64,000 bases of DNA from Paenibacillus sp. J2TS4 (GTDB lineage: Bacteria; Bacillota; Bacilli; Paenibacillales; NBRC-103111): positions 186,001-250,000 of the forward strand of contig NZ_BOSH01000004.1 of assembly GCF_018403245.1 (NCBI RefSeq). Reading direction: 5' to 3'. A program made the translations under genes and the position numbers. The notes beneath the pieces were generated by a model. The model searched no databases. It had not been told where the DNA came from and worked only from the letters and a program-made list of their open reading frames with translations. How positions within the stretch are numbered: the stretch's first letter is position 1; every line of letters starts with the position of its first letter. Shown piece by piece: positions 1 to 9,071 of the stretch.

Positions 1-20
1 TTGTTTGTATGGAGAGAGCC

Positions 21-51
21 ATCGCCGCCTAATTTGAAGTCGGCGATTTTT
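21..51 (+). terminator. Rho-independent terminator of an upstream unit
   Basis: A 7-bp perfect stem (ATCGCCG at 21-27 with CGGCGAT at 41-47) is followed by a T-rich run. It most likely ends a gene lying left of the window. Confidence 0.6.
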
Positions 52-65
52 CTCATTTGAATTCT

Positions 66-103
66 GCTGCAAGCAAGTGAGTGCGACTTGGCTGCAGCTT
101 TTT
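66..103 (+). terminator. Second hairpin terminator before the 3D gene
   Basis: A 13-bp stem with two internal mismatches (66-78 with 86-98) is followed by TTTTT at 99-103. Together with the hairpin at 21-51 it gives two terminators in a row, isolating the riboswitch-controlled gene from upstream transcription. Confidence 0.55.
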
Positions 104-317
104 CGTATAACAAAGAAAGAGCAGAAAGGGTAATATCAGAAAGGTTTAAAGAGAAGCAGAGAAGTAAAACATTCCCTGTTTCTTCTTTCATTTACCACCC
201 ATTTGACTTGCATGGAGAAGTGGAAAAAGTTGCATACAACGCATGACGATTAATTTTAAAACGCTTTCATTGCAATTTTCCAAATTCTGTGGATGTTTAT
301 TCCCAAAATCATATGAT

Positions 318-490
318 AGCCTGCAAATTGCCAAAACTTATTCGCAAGTACGGACGAGTACGGGGGATGTTTTTTACGAAAAGGGGCTAAGCCAGTTTTC
401 GTTTGGGGCGAATCGTCCAGCGGGACGTAGGGTTATATCCAAGATCCAAATCCGACAGCTAACCTCGTAGGCAATCATTAGAGTGCCAGC
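318..490 (+). promoter_or_regulatory. c-di-AMP riboswitch, ydaO/yuaA type
   Basis: The RNA carries the conserved landmarks of the ydaO/yuaA class: a GAGTACGGGGGA block near 356-367, TTGGGGCGAATC near 402-413, and the near-invariant AATCCGACAGCTAACCTCGT at about 449-468. It sits about 200 nt before the start of a 3D-domain cell-wall protein, a gene type this class commonly controls in Gram-positive bacteria. These riboswitches bind c-di-AMP and usually switch expression off. The outer boundaries are approximate. I do not see a clear terminator between the aptamer and the gene, so the expression platform is unresolved; hairpins at about 523-536 and 573-592 are candidates. Confidence 0.85.
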
Positions 491-690
491 TCATAAAAGG
501 CAACCTCGCTGCCCGGCGAGATCGGTGTAATGACCGTCGAAGTCGAAGCCAAGTGGAAATGAGGCACGATCAATCGCTTCAAGCGGAAGCGTCAGGTCCG
601 ATAAGTGCAAATCCAAAGAAGGCGCGCCTCTTGGTATACAGCGCGGACAAGCCTTGTGTGGGCACTCTTGTAAAAGGAGAGCTTTTATCT

Positions 691-1452
691 ATGAATCGTA
701 TGACCAGCAAACCGTTAAAGGCTATTGCTTTCGGCGTAGCGGCCATTAGCTTGGCTGCAACTGTTTCAGCTGCTTCTCTGAACTCGGAGAAGCCGGCGCA
801 CTCCATTGCCGATCCTAAAGAGCTGAAGTCCGTTCGGTGGCTGCCGATACAGGAACAGGCAACAGCGATGGCGAGCGAGCCGCAAGCAGAGGCAGTGACG
901 CAGGAAGCAGAAGAGACAGCTTCGGCCGCAGACCCGACAGAAGCTGCTCCTGCCCAGGAGAGCCAGCCTTTGACACAGACGGTGGAAGCCAGGCCGCTCG
1001 TGCAATCAGCGCAGCCCAAGCCCGAGCAGGAGCCTGCTAAGGCTGAGAGCAAGCCGGCGGAGGCTCCTGTATTAAGAGCCGTACCGGCCAAAGCGAATGC
1101 TATCGTAACTTCCTCTGGTCAAACTTATACTTACAAGAAAGTCGTTCCGGCCGTTGCCTCTGCTTATACGGCATCTGCCGAAGAAAACGGAGGATACGCG
1201 GGACACGATTATTTCGGGAATTCATTGCAGATCGGAACGATAGCGGTGGATCCTTCTGTAATTCCGCTTGGATCCAAAGTATATATTACCGGATATTCGT
1301 ATGATGGTCTTCCCAGTGGAGGAATGATTGCGACCGCTTCCGATATCGGAGGCGCGATCAAGGGGAACCGGGTTGATATTTTTGTTCCACATTCCCGCCA
1401 GCAAGCGCTTACCTTCGGTAAACAAAATGTGCAAGTTTATGTGTTGAATTAG
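691..1452 (+). CDS. Secreted 3D (Asp-Asp-Asp) domain protein
   Basis: Predicted exported cell-wall protein of 253 residues. The ATG at 691 follows AAAAGGAG at a good distance and starts a typical signal peptide (MNRMTSKPLKAIAFGVAAIS, then an SAA cleavage-like site). A low-complexity Ala/Glu/Pro linker of about 110 residues leads to a C-terminal 3D domain. In it, AVDPSVIPLGSKVYI and SDIGGAIKGNRVDIFVP carry the three aspartates of the lytic-transglycosylase-like double-psi barrel seen in YocH/YuiC and MltA proteins. The likely role is peptidoglycan remodelling. An upstream in-frame start at 553 would put a non-signal leader before the signal peptide and is rejected. A c-di-AMP riboswitch precedes the gene and fits cell-wall homeostasis. 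The enzymatic activity itself is inferred. Confidence 0.85.
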   Translation: MNRMTSKPLKAIAFGVAAISLAATVSAASLNSEKPAHSIADPKELKSVRWLPIQEQATAMASEPQAEAVTQEAEETASAADPTEAAPAQESQPLTQTVEARPLVQSAQPKPEQEPAKAESKPAEAPVLRAVPAKANAIVTSSGQTYTYKKVVPAVASAYTASAEENGGYAGHDYFGNSLQIGTIAVDPSVIPLGSKVYITGYSYDGLPSGGMIATASDIGGAIKGNRVDIFVPHSRQQALTFGKQNVQVYVLN

Positions 1453-1453
1453 C

Positions 1454-1489
1454 AAAGTCGGCCGGAAGTGGGAGCTTCCGGCCGACTTT
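1454..1489. terminator. Convergent terminator hairpin
   Basis: A 15-bp perfect inverted repeat (1454-1468 with 1475-1489), six-base loop, lies between the 3D gene and the convergent deacetylase. Its arms end in AAAG and CTTT, so it could serve both strands, although the U-tract is short. Confidence 0.65.
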
Positions 1490-1538
1490 GATCTGTCGTA
1501 AAGACGGATAAAGCTTACATATTGTGTGGGGTAGCCAG

Positions 1539-2606
1539 TCATTTAGCTTTAGGTACATTCAGCATTTCGGGCACCGTTACAAACTGGTATCCATCCGCCT
1601 TAAGCTTCTCGATGATACCTTGAAGAGCTTCAACAGTGCCGGTCAGGTTACTTCCATTGCCTCCGGCTGAATGCTGAAGAATGATCGCCCCGGAATGGGC
1701 ATGATTTAATATATTAGCAGATACCTGCTTTGCACTGAGTCCCTTCCAATCCAGGGAATCAACATTCCAGTTAACGATCATAAATTGATTTTGGATGGCC
1801 CATTGAAGCTGCTCCTCGTTGATCGCACCGTAAGGCGGGCGAATAAGCTTCGGTTCATAGCCTATCAAACGGTTCAATATTTTCTGGGTTCGGGTCATTT
1901 GCTGCTCAAAAACAGTCAGCGGCAGGTTAGGAAAGTTAGGATGATTATAGGAATGGTTGCCGATGGCATGCCCTTCCTTTGCAATCCGCTTCACGACGTT
2001 GGGATTAGCTTCCGCACGATATCCCAGGAGAAAGAAGGTAGCTTTCACATTGTTTTTCTTTAATATTTCCAATATTTGCGGAGTGAATCTTTGATCCGGT
2101 CCGTCATCGAACGTAAGGGCGATTTTTTTGCCTCGGGAAGAACCTTGAAGACGGAACGATTGCGGATACTTAGCTCTCAGCTCGGACAAGGTCAGTTGAG
2201 ATGAGCTGGAGGAAGGTTTAACGGGTTTGCTGTCGGACTTCACCTGCTTCCGTTTCGGATGATTGCTTTCGTTCCCTTTGGCTGCAGGCTTGGGAGCGGG
2301 AGGAGGAGCAGGTGTCGCTTCCGCCGGCTGTGGCGGAGTAACCTCGGGTGAAGTCGCCGGAGGATCGCTAGCCGGTATGGGAGAGGGTCCGGAATCTTCA
2401 GTCGAAGCCGAAGGGGAGACTGAAGGCAGCGGGGCAGGCCGAGGCGCTTGTTCCGCCAAATCCGACTGACGTTGAACCTCCGACCATAGAGATTCGGCAA
2501 AGGGCTCGGTTTGGCCGTTACCCTTCTCCTGGCCCGAATCGCATCCTGCGATTACAAGAGTGAGCAGCAAACCTATAGAAATCATATGGAGACGGCAACG
2601 TTTCAT
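1539..2606 (-). CDS. Lipoprotein polysaccharide deacetylase (NodB domain)
   Basis: A 355-residue carbohydrate esterase family 4 enzyme that would remove N-acetyl groups from peptidoglycan or another surface glycan. The N-terminus is a lipoprotein signal with lipobox LVIAGC (Cys22), so it is anchored outside the membrane. A long Pro/Ala/Ser-rich linker of about 100 residues leads to the NodB domain from about residue 160. All five NodB motifs are visible: TFDDGP, the metal-binding HSYNH, RPPYG, a DSLDWKG motif and ILQHS. On the minus strand a GGGGGG-rich ribosome binding site precedes the ATG. The gene is convergent with the 3D protein, so both neighbours act on the cell wall. The exact substrate cannot be told from sequence. 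Confidence 0.88.
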   Translation of the reverse strand: MKRCRLHMISIGLLLTLVIAGCDSGQEKGNGQTEPFAESLWSEVQRQSDLAEQAPRPAPLPSVSPSASTEDSGPSPIPASDPPATSPEVTPPQPAEATPAPPPAPKPAAKGNESNHPKRKQVKSDSKPVKPSSSSSQLTLSELRAKYPQSFRLQGSSRGKKIALTFDDGPDQRFTPQILEILKKNNVKATFFLLGYRAEANPNVVKRIAKEGHAIGNHSYNHPNFPNLPLTVFEQQMTRTQKILNRLIGYEPKLIRPPYGAINEEQLQWAIQNQFMIVNWNVDSLDWKGLSAKQVSANILNHAHSGAIILQHSAGGNGSNLTGTVEALQGIIEKLKADGYQFVTVPEMLNVPKAK

Positions 2607-2946
2607 CGATTTTCCCCCCTGATGTAGTCATATCTTTTAGTTTGTTTTTCCTGTGCTGAATTATCCCCACAGATAGCAAATTGGAGACAAATGGTATTTC
2701 TCTGCCCAGAAGCCATGGTCTCTGTAGGGGGATCAGAGGGGGATAATGGCCTGAGGCAGCCCTTATGTTGTCATAGAAACAAGTACTGGGAGAGGCTGTT
2801 GCGGTTAAGAGCAGGTATGGAATTGGCTGAACAAGGCAGCGGATAATGCTGTCAAGGTTAAAGTCTTGACAATGTCCGGGTCTGTCGGGTACAATAAGCA
2901 AAGTTATTGCTGTAAAGTGTTTTACCTTGACGGGGGTTAGACTACA
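2607..2946. other. Intergenic region before the SRP/ribosomal operon
   Basis: This 340-nt region separates two divergent genes. It holds the sigma-A promoter at 2866-2895 and the minus-strand ribosome binding site of the deacetylase. I see no gene in it. Confidence 0.6.
2866..2895 (+). promoter_or_regulatory. Sigma-A promoter of ylxM-ffh operon
   Basis: A perfect -35 TTGACA (2866-2871) and a near-consensus -10 TACAAT (2890-2895) are 18 bp apart, about 50 nt before the ylxM ATG. It would drive ylxM-ffh-rpsP-khpA-rimM-trmD. Confidence 0.75.
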
Positions 2947-3297
2947 ATGCCCGAGAATCCAATGCTTGAAAAGACGAACCGGGTCAATTTGCTATTTGAT
3001 TTTTATTCGGAGCTGTTGACGGAGAAGCAGCGGACATTTTTGTCATGTTATTTTCATGACGATTATTCCCTTGGGGAGATTGCTGCGGAATTTGCTATCA
3101 GCAGACAAGCGGTATACGAGCATATCAAGCGCGCTGAGCAAACATTGGAAGAGTATGAGCGGAAGCTTCGACTTCTTGTGAAACATGAGCAACGGGTCGA
3201 CTGCCTGAAGCAATTAGAAGAAATGCTGGAGAAGACGGATGCCGAGCTTCGTGTTCAGGTTCAGCCTCTGTTGGAACGGATGCGTCTTCTCGATTAA
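2947..3297 (+). CDS. ylxM: YlxM/P13 family SRP-associated HTH protein
   Basis: A 116-residue member of the YlxM/P13 family, encoded just before ffh in most Firmicutes and linked to the signal recognition particle pathway. A sigma-70 region-4-like helix-turn-helix is visible in residues about 20-60 ([20 protein letters not shown]), followed by a long charged helix that probably forms a coiled coil. The ATG at 2947 follows a GGGGTTAG purine stretch. It lies 46 nt upstream of ffh in the same orientation. Its exact role is debated: an SRP modulator in streptococci, poorly defined in Bacillales. Confidence 0.92.
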   Translation: MPENPMLEKTNRVNLLFDFYSELLTEKQRTFLSCYFHDDYSLGEIAAEFAISRQAVYEHIKRAEQTLEEYERKLRLLVKHEQRVDCLKQLEEMLEKTDAELRVQVQPLLERMRLLD

Positions 3298-3343
3298 CTA
3301 TACAGATTCGATCCGACCGTCAAATTGTCTGGAGGTGGCATAG

Positions 3344-4714
3344 TTGGCATTTGAAGGATTAACAAGCAGACTTCAGAATGTGTTTGGCAAGTTGAAGGGC
3401 AGAGGCAAGCTGACGGAAAATGACGTCAATGAGGCTTTACGCGAGGTCCGGTTGGCGCTTCTCGAGGCCGATGTCAACTTTAAGGTTGTCAAAGAGTTTA
3501 TCGCTAAAATTAAAGAACGGGCGATTGGCCAGGAAGTATTAAAAAGCTTCACTCCAGGTATGGTCGTCGTCGAAATCGTTAACAAAGAGCTCACCGAGCT
3601 TATGGGAGGCAGCCAGAGCAAGCTGGCCAAAGCGAATAAGCCGCCAACGGTTATTATGATGGCCGGTCTGCAGGGAGCGGGGAAGACAACGACGACGGGC
3701 AAGCTGGCCAAGCTGCTGCAGAAGCAGAATCACCGCCCGCTTCTCGTTGCGTGTGATATCTACCGGCCCGCAGCCATTAAACAATTACAAGTGCTGGGCG
3801 AGCAAATTAAAGCGCCGGTCTTTACAATGGGCGACCAGGTCAGTCCGGTCGAAATTGCCAAAGCGGCGGTTGCCCATGCCAAAGACAATGGCAACGACTA
3901 CGTCATAATAGATACAGCCGGCCGACTTCACATCGATGAGGAACTGATGGACGAGCTGAAGAGAATTGTGAGCGAGGTACAGCCTCACGAGATCTTGCTC
4001 GTCGTCGACGCAATGACCGGGCAGGACGCCGTGAATGTGGCCGAGAACTTCCATAAACAGCTCGAGTTAACCGGAGTCGTTCTGTCCAAGCTGGATGGCG
4101 ATACCCGTGGAGGTGCGGCTATTTCGGTTAAGGCGGTGACAGGCTGTCCGATCAAATTCGCTGCTCTGGGCGAGAAGATCGATGCACTTGAGCCTTTTCA
4201 TCCCGATCGGATGGCGTCCCGGATTCTCGGCATGGGAGATATGATGACGCTGATCGAGAAGGCTCGCTCCAACATCGACGAAGAGAAAGCGAAGGAAATG
4301 GAGAAGAAGCTTCGCAACGCAGAATTTACGTTCGAAGATTTCTTGGAGCAGATGGAGCAGATGAAGAAGCTGGGTCCGCTCGATCAATTAATTGAGATGA
4401 TTCCCGGAATGAACAAGATGAAGGGAATGAAGGATCTCAAGATCGACGATAAGAAGATGGCCCGTACAGTGGCTATCGTCAAATCGATGACGACCGAGGA
4501 GAAGCGCAAGCCGGAATTGCTTAATGCAAGCCGGCGCAAGCGGATCGCTCTCGGCAGCGGCAACTCCATTCAGGAAGTGAACCGGCTCATCAAGCAATTC
4601 GAAGATATGCGTAAAATGATGAAGCAGTTTTCCGGAATGATGGGGGGCGGCCCCAAAGGCGGCAAAGGCCTGAAAGGAAAGCTGGGCAAGGGCTTTAAAT
4701 TTCCATTCGGCTAA
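3344..4714 (+). CDS. ffh: Signal recognition particle protein Ffh
   Basis: The GTPase of the SRP binds signal sequences emerging from the ribosome together with 4.5S RNA and docks with FtsY at the membrane. The 456 residues show the N helical domain, the G domain with P-loop [15 protein letters not shown], the insertion-box motif [24 protein letters not shown] and [10 protein letters not shown], and a Met-rich C-terminal M domain ([20 protein letters not shown], later [14 protein letters not shown]). Translation starts at TTG 3344, preceded by GGAGGTGG, giving [11 protein letters not shown] as expected. The length is normal for Bacillales. Position between ylxM and rpsP is conserved. Confidence 0.98.
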   Translation: MAFEGLTSRLQNVFGKLKGRGKLTENDVNEALREVRLALLEADVNFKVVKEFIAKIKERAIGQEVLKSFTPGMVVVEIVNKELTELMGGSQSKLAKANKPPTVIMMAGLQGAGKTTTTGKLAKLLQKQNHRPLLVACDIYRPAAIKQLQVLGEQIKAPVFTMGDQVSPVEIAKAAVAHAKDNGNDYVIIDTAGRLHIDEELMDELKRIVSEVQPHEILLVVDAMTGQDAVNVAENFHKQLELTGVVLSKLDGDTRGGAAISVKAVTGCPIKFAALGEKIDALEPFHPDRMASRILGMGDMMTLIEKARSNIDEEKAKEMEKKLRNAEFTFEDFLEQMEQMKKLGPLDQLIEMIPGMNKMKGMKDLKIDDKKMARTVAIVKSMTTEEKRKPELLNASRRKRIALGSGNSIQEVNRLIKQFEDMRKMMKQFSGMMGGGPKGGKGLKGKLGKGFKFPFG

Positions 4715-4764
4715 GCCGGAAGGGATCGCAAGACCGGATATTTTGTAAGGAGGTGAATTCATCA

Positions 4765-5037
4765 ATGGCAGTTCGTATTCGTTTGAAACGGATGGGTGCT
4801 CACAAAGCCCCTTTTTACCGTTTAGTCGTGTCCGATTCTCGTTCTCCTCGTGACGGACGTTTTATTGAAGAGATCGGTACTTATAATCCTTTGACTCAAC
4901 CGGCTGACGTTAAGATCGACGAAGAAAAAGCTTTGAAATGGCTTCAGAACGGAGCGCAAGCTTCGGATACCGTTCGCAGCTTGTTCAGCAAAGCCGGCAT
5001 CATGACCAAATTCCACGAGCTTCGGCATCAAAAATAA
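4765..5037 (+). CDS. rpsP: 30S ribosomal protein S16
   Basis: A 90-residue small-subunit protein needed for 30S assembly. The N-terminus [20 protein letters not shown] and the internal block [19 protein letters not shown] are diagnostic. The start is ATG 4765 with AAGGAGGTGA eight bases upstream. An in-frame GTG at 4753 falls inside the ribosome binding site and is not the start. It lies 50 nt after ffh in the usual order ffh-rpsP-khpA-rimM-trmD. Confidence 0.98.
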   Translation: MAVRIRLKRMGAHKAPFYRLVVSDSRSPRDGRFIEEIGTYNPLTQPADVKIDEEKALKWLQNGAQASDTVRSLFSKAGIMTKFHELRHQK

Positions 5038-5060
5038 TTCCGTCTTAACGGGGGGTTATC

Positions 5061-5291
5061 ATGAGGGATCTAATATCCGTCATAGCTAAAGCATTGGTCG
5101 ATTATCCGGAAGAAGTCCGGGTAAATGTGGTGGAACAAGAGCATGCAACTGTCTATGAGCTTGCCGTTCATCCTACCGATGTCGGGAAGGTCATTGGAAA
5201 GCAGGGACGCATTGCCAAAGCGCTGCGCACCGTAGTGACTTCGGCGGCAGTTAAAGAGAATAAGCGAGTTTCCGTAGAGATCGTCTCTTAA
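5061..5291 (+). CDS. khpA: KhpA, KH-domain RNA-binding protein
   Basis: A 76-residue single KH domain protein (YlqC family, UPF0109). The RNA-binding GxxG loop is seen as VIGKQGRIAKALRT. In other Firmicutes KhpA pairs with KhpB/Jag and affects cell division and small-RNA biology. The ATG at 5061 follows a GGGGGG-type ribosome binding site, 23 nt after rpsP. The B. subtilis neighbour ylqD is absent here, and a long hairpin occupies the space before rimM. Confidence 0.93.
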   Translation: MRDLISVIAKALVDYPEEVRVNVVEQEHATVYELAVHPTDVGKVIGKQGRIAKALRTVVTSAAVKENKRVSVEIVS

Positions 5292-5296
5292 GAAAT

Positions 5297-5347
5297 ATGC
5301 GGGCGGAATAAGGGGTAGGGGAACCTAGCCCTTTTCCGCGTACGCAT
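5297..5347 (+). other. Long structured hairpin between khpA and rimM
   Basis: A nested inverted repeat spans 5297-5347: ATGCG/CGCAT at the base (5297-5301 and 5343-5347), GCGGAA/TTCCGC (5303-5308 and 5334-5339), then AAGGG-TAGG pairing with CCTA-CCCTT around a GGAA tetraloop. There is no U-tract, so it is not a standard terminator. It could be an RNA processing or stability element inside the operon, or a binding site in the rimM 5' region. Confidence 0.55.
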
Positions 5348-5376
5348 ATACATAAAATTTATTACGGAGGTCATTC

Positions 5377-5898
5377 ATGGACGGAAAATTGTTTAATGTG
5401 GGGAAAATAGTTAATACGCATGGGATTCGAGGAGAAGTCAAAGTGGTTTCTCAAACGGATTTTCCCGAAACACGGTTTAGCCGGGGAAGTCAGCTTGTAT
5501 TGACCGATGAAGCGATGCAGACGCGCATTCCGGTCACCGTCGAATCCGGTCGCCCTCAGAAGAACGTCTATCTTCTTAAATTTTCCGGCTTGGATGATAT
5601 TAATCAAGTAGAGAAATATAAAGGATGGCTGCTCAAAGTAACCGAAGAGGATTTAGTTGACCTGGAAGAAGGAGAGTACTATCACCATCAAATTGTCGGC
5701 TGCTCCGTTCTTACGGAGGAAGGGGAAGGGCTCGGAACCGTCAGCGAAATTTTATCTCCAGGGGCTAACGATGTGTGGGTTGTGGCACGGCCCAAAGGCA
5801 AGCCTCTTCTCGTGCCGGTCATTGATGACGTGTTGATTAAAGTGGATGTTGCGGAGCGGCAAGTAACGATCCGATTGATGGAAGGTATGATGGATTAA
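5377..5898 (+). CDS. rimM: Ribosome maturation factor RimM
   Basis: A 173-residue 16S rRNA processing factor that binds S19 and helps mature the 30S head. The RimM N-domain opens with [20 protein letters not shown], and a PRC-barrel C-domain follows ([15 protein letters not shown], then [20 protein letters not shown]). The ATG at 5377 follows TACGGAGGT. The trmD start lies one base after its stop, so the two are translationally linked. Confidence 0.96.
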   Translation: MDGKLFNVGKIVNTHGIRGEVKVVSQTDFPETRFSRGSQLVLTDEAMQTRIPVTVESGRPQKNVYLLKFSGLDDINQVEKYKGWLLKVTEEDLVDLEEGEYYHHQIVGCSVLTEEGEGLGTVSEILSPGANDVWVVARPKGKPLLVPVIDDVLIKVDVAERQVTIRLMEGMMD

Positions 5899-5899
5899 G

Positions 5900-6640
5900 A
5901 TGAAAATCGATGTTCTGACGCTGTTTCCAGAAATGTTCGATGGGGTGTTCGGAGCAAGCATTCTCGGCAAAGCTCGAGATAAAGAAATTGTCTCTCTGAG
6001 AACGGTTAATTTTCGTAAGTATGCCAACAATAAACATAATACGGTCGATGATTATCCCTACGGCGGAGGCGGAGGGATGGTGCTGAAGCCGGAGCCCATC
6101 TTCGCCGCGGTCGAGGACCTAACTTCGGGCCTGGCAACCAAGCCGCGAGTTATTCTCATGTGCCCTCAGGGCGAGCCTTATTCTCAGAGCAAGGCTGAGG
6201 AGCTGTCAGCCGAGGAGCATCTTATTTTTATTTGCGGCCATTATGAAGGATATGATGAGCGAATTCGTCGTTATCTGGTAACAGACGAGCTGTCTATCGG
6301 CGATTATGTGTTAACCGGTGGAGAAATTCCCGCCATGGCTGTCATAGACAGTGTGACTCGCCTTCTTCCCGGGGTACTGGGCAATGAAAGCTCGGCGGTG
6401 ACCGATTCTTTCAGCACCGGCCTGCTTGAATATCCTCATTACACCCGGCCTGCTAAATTCCGGGATTGGGAGGTTCCAGAGGTGCTTATTTCCGGTCATC
6501 ACGGAAACATCGAGGCTTGGAGACGAAAGCAGGCCCTGCACCGTACCTTCCTGCGAAGACCGGAGCTGCTTGAGAACCTGTCTTTATCCCAAGAGGAAAA
6601 GGACTGGATTAAAGAGTGGACAAAGAAAGAGAACAACTAA
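5900..6640 (+). CDS. trmD: tRNA (guanine-37-N1) methyltransferase TrmD
   Basis: A 246-residue SPOUT-class enzyme that methylates G37 of tRNAs reading CNN codons to prevent +1 frameshifting. Visible hallmarks are the N-terminal [13 protein letters not shown], the [16 protein letters not shown] block, [10 protein letters not shown], and the AdoMet-binding trefoil knot around [17 protein letters not shown]. It follows rimM by one nucleotide. In relatives rplS comes next. Here a sugar ABC importer with its own promoter intervenes, so the native trmD-rplS junction is interrupted. Confidence 0.97.
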   Translation: MKIDVLTLFPEMFDGVFGASILGKARDKEIVSLRTVNFRKYANNKHNTVDDYPYGGGGGMVLKPEPIFAAVEDLTSGLATKPRVILMCPQGEPYSQSKAEELSAEEHLIFICGHYEGYDERIRRYLVTDELSIGDYVLTGGEIPAMAVIDSVTRLLPGVLGNESSAVTDSFSTGLLEYPHYTRPAKFRDWEVPEVLISGHHGNIEAWRRKQALHRTFLRRPELLENLSLSQEEKDWIKEWTKKENN

Positions 6641-6721
6641 AAAAGGTTCATCTTTCGCCTCTAATATCGGGGAGTCTCGTGGGGAATTTTTTTTTGAAAT
6701 GAAATGCTAATAATATTGATA

Positions 6722-6750
6722 TTGAACTATTCGACAATATTCGCTATTAT
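6722..6750 (+). promoter_or_regulatory. Sigma-A promoter of ABC cassette 1
   Basis: TTGAAC (6722-6727) and TATTAT (6745-6750) are separated by 17 bp in a markedly AT-rich region. They lie about 110 nt before the binding-protein start, leaving a leader with a purine-rich block at 6760-6767. Confidence 0.6.
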
Positions 6751-6862
6751 AGATGCTAGGGGGGAGGTATTTTTCAGTTATTGAAATAATAGCGGAGGAA
6801 AATTCCTTTTCATAGTGCTTGGGCTAGGCACTGTGACCCATCAACAAGAGGGGGAGAATGTA

Positions 6863-8155
6863 TTGGTAATTAAAAAAAGCAAGTGGTTAGTTATGCTAGT
6901 GGCTCTAATGTTGCTTGTTAGCGCTTGCGGCGGTGGGGGCGGCGGATCTGCCAAGCCTTCCGGCGAAGGAGATGGGAAAGGAGCTTCAGCAGGGGACAAG
7001 AAGATTGCTTTCTGGACCATTTCGTTGAGCCCGACCTTCGATGATTACATCAACGGAGTCATTAAAGATTTTGAAGCGCAAAATCCTGGTGTTAAAGTAG
7101 AATGGCAAGACATTCCATACGATAATGTGGAACAAAGAACGTTGACAGCAGCTGCTTCCGGACAGCTTGCGGACGTACTGAATTTGAACACAGATTACTT
7201 GAAGAAATTATCCGCTCTCGGAGCGGTAGCTAACATGGACGAGCTGCTGCCGGATGCCAAGAAAGATTTCTTCGACGGAGTATGGACTTCCGGGCAATTC
7301 GAAGGGAAAACCTTTGCTCTGCCATGGTATCTCTCCAACGCAGTTATTCTTTACAACAAAGAGTTGCTGGCCGAGGCAGGCTATGACCATCCGCCGGCTA
7401 CAGAAGAAGAAGCATGGGAAATGTCTGCAGCTATTAAAGAAAAGACTGGATTCTATGGTCATTCCATCAAAGATATCCATTTATATTTGCCGAGATACGG
7501 GATCAACATTGTAAGTGACGACTTCAGGTCAGCCGCCTTTAACACACCGGAGACAGTGGAAATCTTCAAGAAATTCAAGGAAAGATATGACGCAGGGTTA
7601 ATTCCGGAAGAAATTTTGTTAGGTCAGGCTAAAATTCCAGAGTGGTATGCACAAGAAAAATTAGCTTTCTGGGGCACCGGACCGCAGTTGTTCCGTCAAG
7701 TTGAAGACTTGTCCCCCGAAGTATATAAGAAATCCGCAGCAGCATCGAGCTTGGTCGGTTCCACCGGTGAGTCTCACGTTGCCATCATGAACATTGCGGT
7801 TTCCGAGAAAAGCAAGCATAAGGAAGAAGCAGCCAAATTTGCTCAATTCATTACAAATGCCGACAACCAATTGGCTTTCTCCAAAATCGTAGCTGTTCTT
7901 CCATCGGTTAAAGCAGCTGCTGAAGATCCTTTCTTCACGGAGGGAGAAAACTCCGAGGATCCTGCGGAAAGAGGTCGTTTTCTGGCCGCGAAGCAGTTAG
8001 AAAAATCCGTTGATATGCTGGCTCCTGTTGAAAACGTAAGCCAGATCAACAAAACGATCAATGAAGAGTTCCATAAAGTTCTTCTGCAAGGAAAAGATCC
8101 TGCTCAAGCGGTAGCAGATGCCGAGGCTGAAGTAAACAGATTGTTGAATCAATAA
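6863..8155 (+). CDS. Sugar ABC transporter substrate-binding lipoprotein
   Basis: A family 1 (MalE/UgpB-like) solute-binding protein of 430 residues that would deliver a sugar or oligosaccharide to the two permeases encoded next. The N-terminus is a lipoprotein signal with lipobox LVSAC (Cys22) followed by a Gly/Ser-rich linker. The body has the class features ALPWYLSNAVILYNKELLAEAG and the late AKFAQFITNADNQLAFSK segment. The start is TTG 6863 with GAGGGGGAG just upstream; the in-frame 6815 start would put 16 residues before the signal peptide. No ATPase gene lies in the cassette, so a shared MsmX/UgpC-type ATPase elsewhere is inferred. The substrate is unknown. Confidence 0.9.
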   Translation: MVIKKSKWLVMLVALMLLVSACGGGGGGSAKPSGEGDGKGASAGDKKIAFWTISLSPTFDDYINGVIKDFEAQNPGVKVEWQDIPYDNVEQRTLTAAASGQLADVLNLNTDYLKKLSALGAVANMDELLPDAKKDFFDGVWTSGQFEGKTFALPWYLSNAVILYNKELLAEAGYDHPPATEEEAWEMSAAIKEKTGFYGHSIKDIHLYLPRYGINIVSDDFRSAAFNTPETVEIFKKFKERYDAGLIPEEILLGQAKIPEWYAQEKLAFWGTGPQLFRQVEDLSPEVYKKSAAASSLVGSTGESHVAIMNIAVSEKSKHKEEAAKFAQFITNADNQLAFSKIVAVLPSVKAAAEDPFFTEGENSEDPAERGRFLAAKQLEKSVDMLAPVENVSQINKTINEEFHKVLLQGKDPAQAVADAEAEVNRLLNQ

Positions 8156-8166
8156 TAGAGTTATTA

Positions 8167-8205
8167 TTCATCTAGCTGTGAGCCATCACAGCTAGATGAA
8201 TCTTT
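8167..8205 (+). terminator. Intercistronic hairpin after the binding protein
   Basis: A 15-bp perfect stem (8167-8181 with 8186-8200), four-base GCCA loop, followed by TCTTTT. It sits between the binding protein and the permeases. Such hairpins commonly stabilise the upstream mRNA or attenuate read-through, so the binding protein is made in excess over the permeases. Confidence 0.75.
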
Positions 8206-8219
8206 TCCGGAGGTGTCGA

Positions 8220-9071
8220 ATGTACAAAACAAGACATGCATGGTTTTTCTTATTTCCGACATTGTTGCTGTTGTTCGCCTTCAGCCTGCTGCCTGCGGTC
8301 ATGGCGTTTTTTTTAAGTTTTACTAGCTACAACGTGTTTCAGCCTTTGAACTGGGTCGGGTTGGATAACTATATCGCTGCTTTCAAGGATCCCCATTTTT
8401 GGAATGCGATGAAAAATACGTTTTTCTTTTGGATTTTGGTTACCCCGGCTTTAATCATCCTGCCTATTTTTATTGCGATCCTGGTTAACCAAGCTTTAAT
8501 CGGAATCAAAATTTTCCGGCTTGTCTACTACTTCCCTGTCCTGGTTTCCGTAGTAGTAACTGCGTTTCTATGGCAGTGGATGTTTCAAAGCGATGGAATT
8601 TTCAACTATGTTCTAAGTTTGTTTGGACTGGGGCCGGTAAAGTGGTTGACCAGCGGAACGATGGTTATGCCAAGTTTGGCTATTGTAACGGTCTGGCAGG
8701 GCTTAGGCTACTACATGCTGTTTTATTTGGCTGGACTGCAATCGGTATCGCAAGACCTGTATGAAGCAGCGGAATTGGATGGCGCTGGTTTTATGCGCAA
8801 ACACATATCTATAACACTGCCTTTGCTCCGGCCGATTATTTTCTTTGTTGCCGTTATGTCCACAATGTCTGCCTTTAAGGAATTTACATTGATGCTGACC
8901 ATGACGGAAGGAGGACCGCTCAGGGCGTCCACTACCGTAGTTTATATGGTATTCGAGAAAGCGTTTGTTAACTTGGAAATGGGTTACGCCAGTGCCATCT
9001 CCTTTATCCTGTTCGCTGTCATCCTAATATTGTCCATTCTTAACAGAAGCTTGATAGAGAAGGAGGATTGA
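8220..9071 (+). CDS. Sugar ABC transporter permease (MalF/LacF-like)
   Basis: A 283-residue inner-membrane subunit with about six hydrophobic segments. The binding-protein-dependent permease EAA loop, which contacts the ATPase, is visible as YEAAELDGAGFMRKHISITLPLL. The start is ATG 8220 with GGAGGTG upstream; the in-frame ATG at 8196 lies inside the hairpin and lacks a binding site. It overlaps the next permease by one base (TGATG), so they are translationally coupled and should form a heterodimer. Confidence 0.92.
   Translation: MYKTRHAWFFLFPTLLLLFAFSLLPAVMAFFLSFTSYNVFQPLNWVGLDNYIAAFKDPHFWNAMKNTFFFWILVTPALIILPIFIAILVNQALIGIKIFRLVYYFPVLVSVVVTAFLWQWMFQSDGIFNYVLSLFGLGPVKWLTSGTMVMPSLAIVTVWQGLGYYMLFYLAGLQSVSQDLYEAAELDGAGFMRKHISITLPLLRPIIFFVAVMSTMSAFKEFTLMLTMTEGGPLRASTTVVYMVFEKAFVNLEMGYASAISFILFAVILILSILNRSLIEKED

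Noticed and set aside
243..470. 75-codon open frame before the 3D gene
   Set aside because: It lies across the conserved c-di-AMP riboswitch core, has no ribosome binding site and reads like non-coding RNA.
579..1091. 170-codon minus-strand frame inside the 3D gene
   Set aside because: It is antisense to the Ala/Glu-rich linker of a well supported gene; such low-complexity tracts open all frames.
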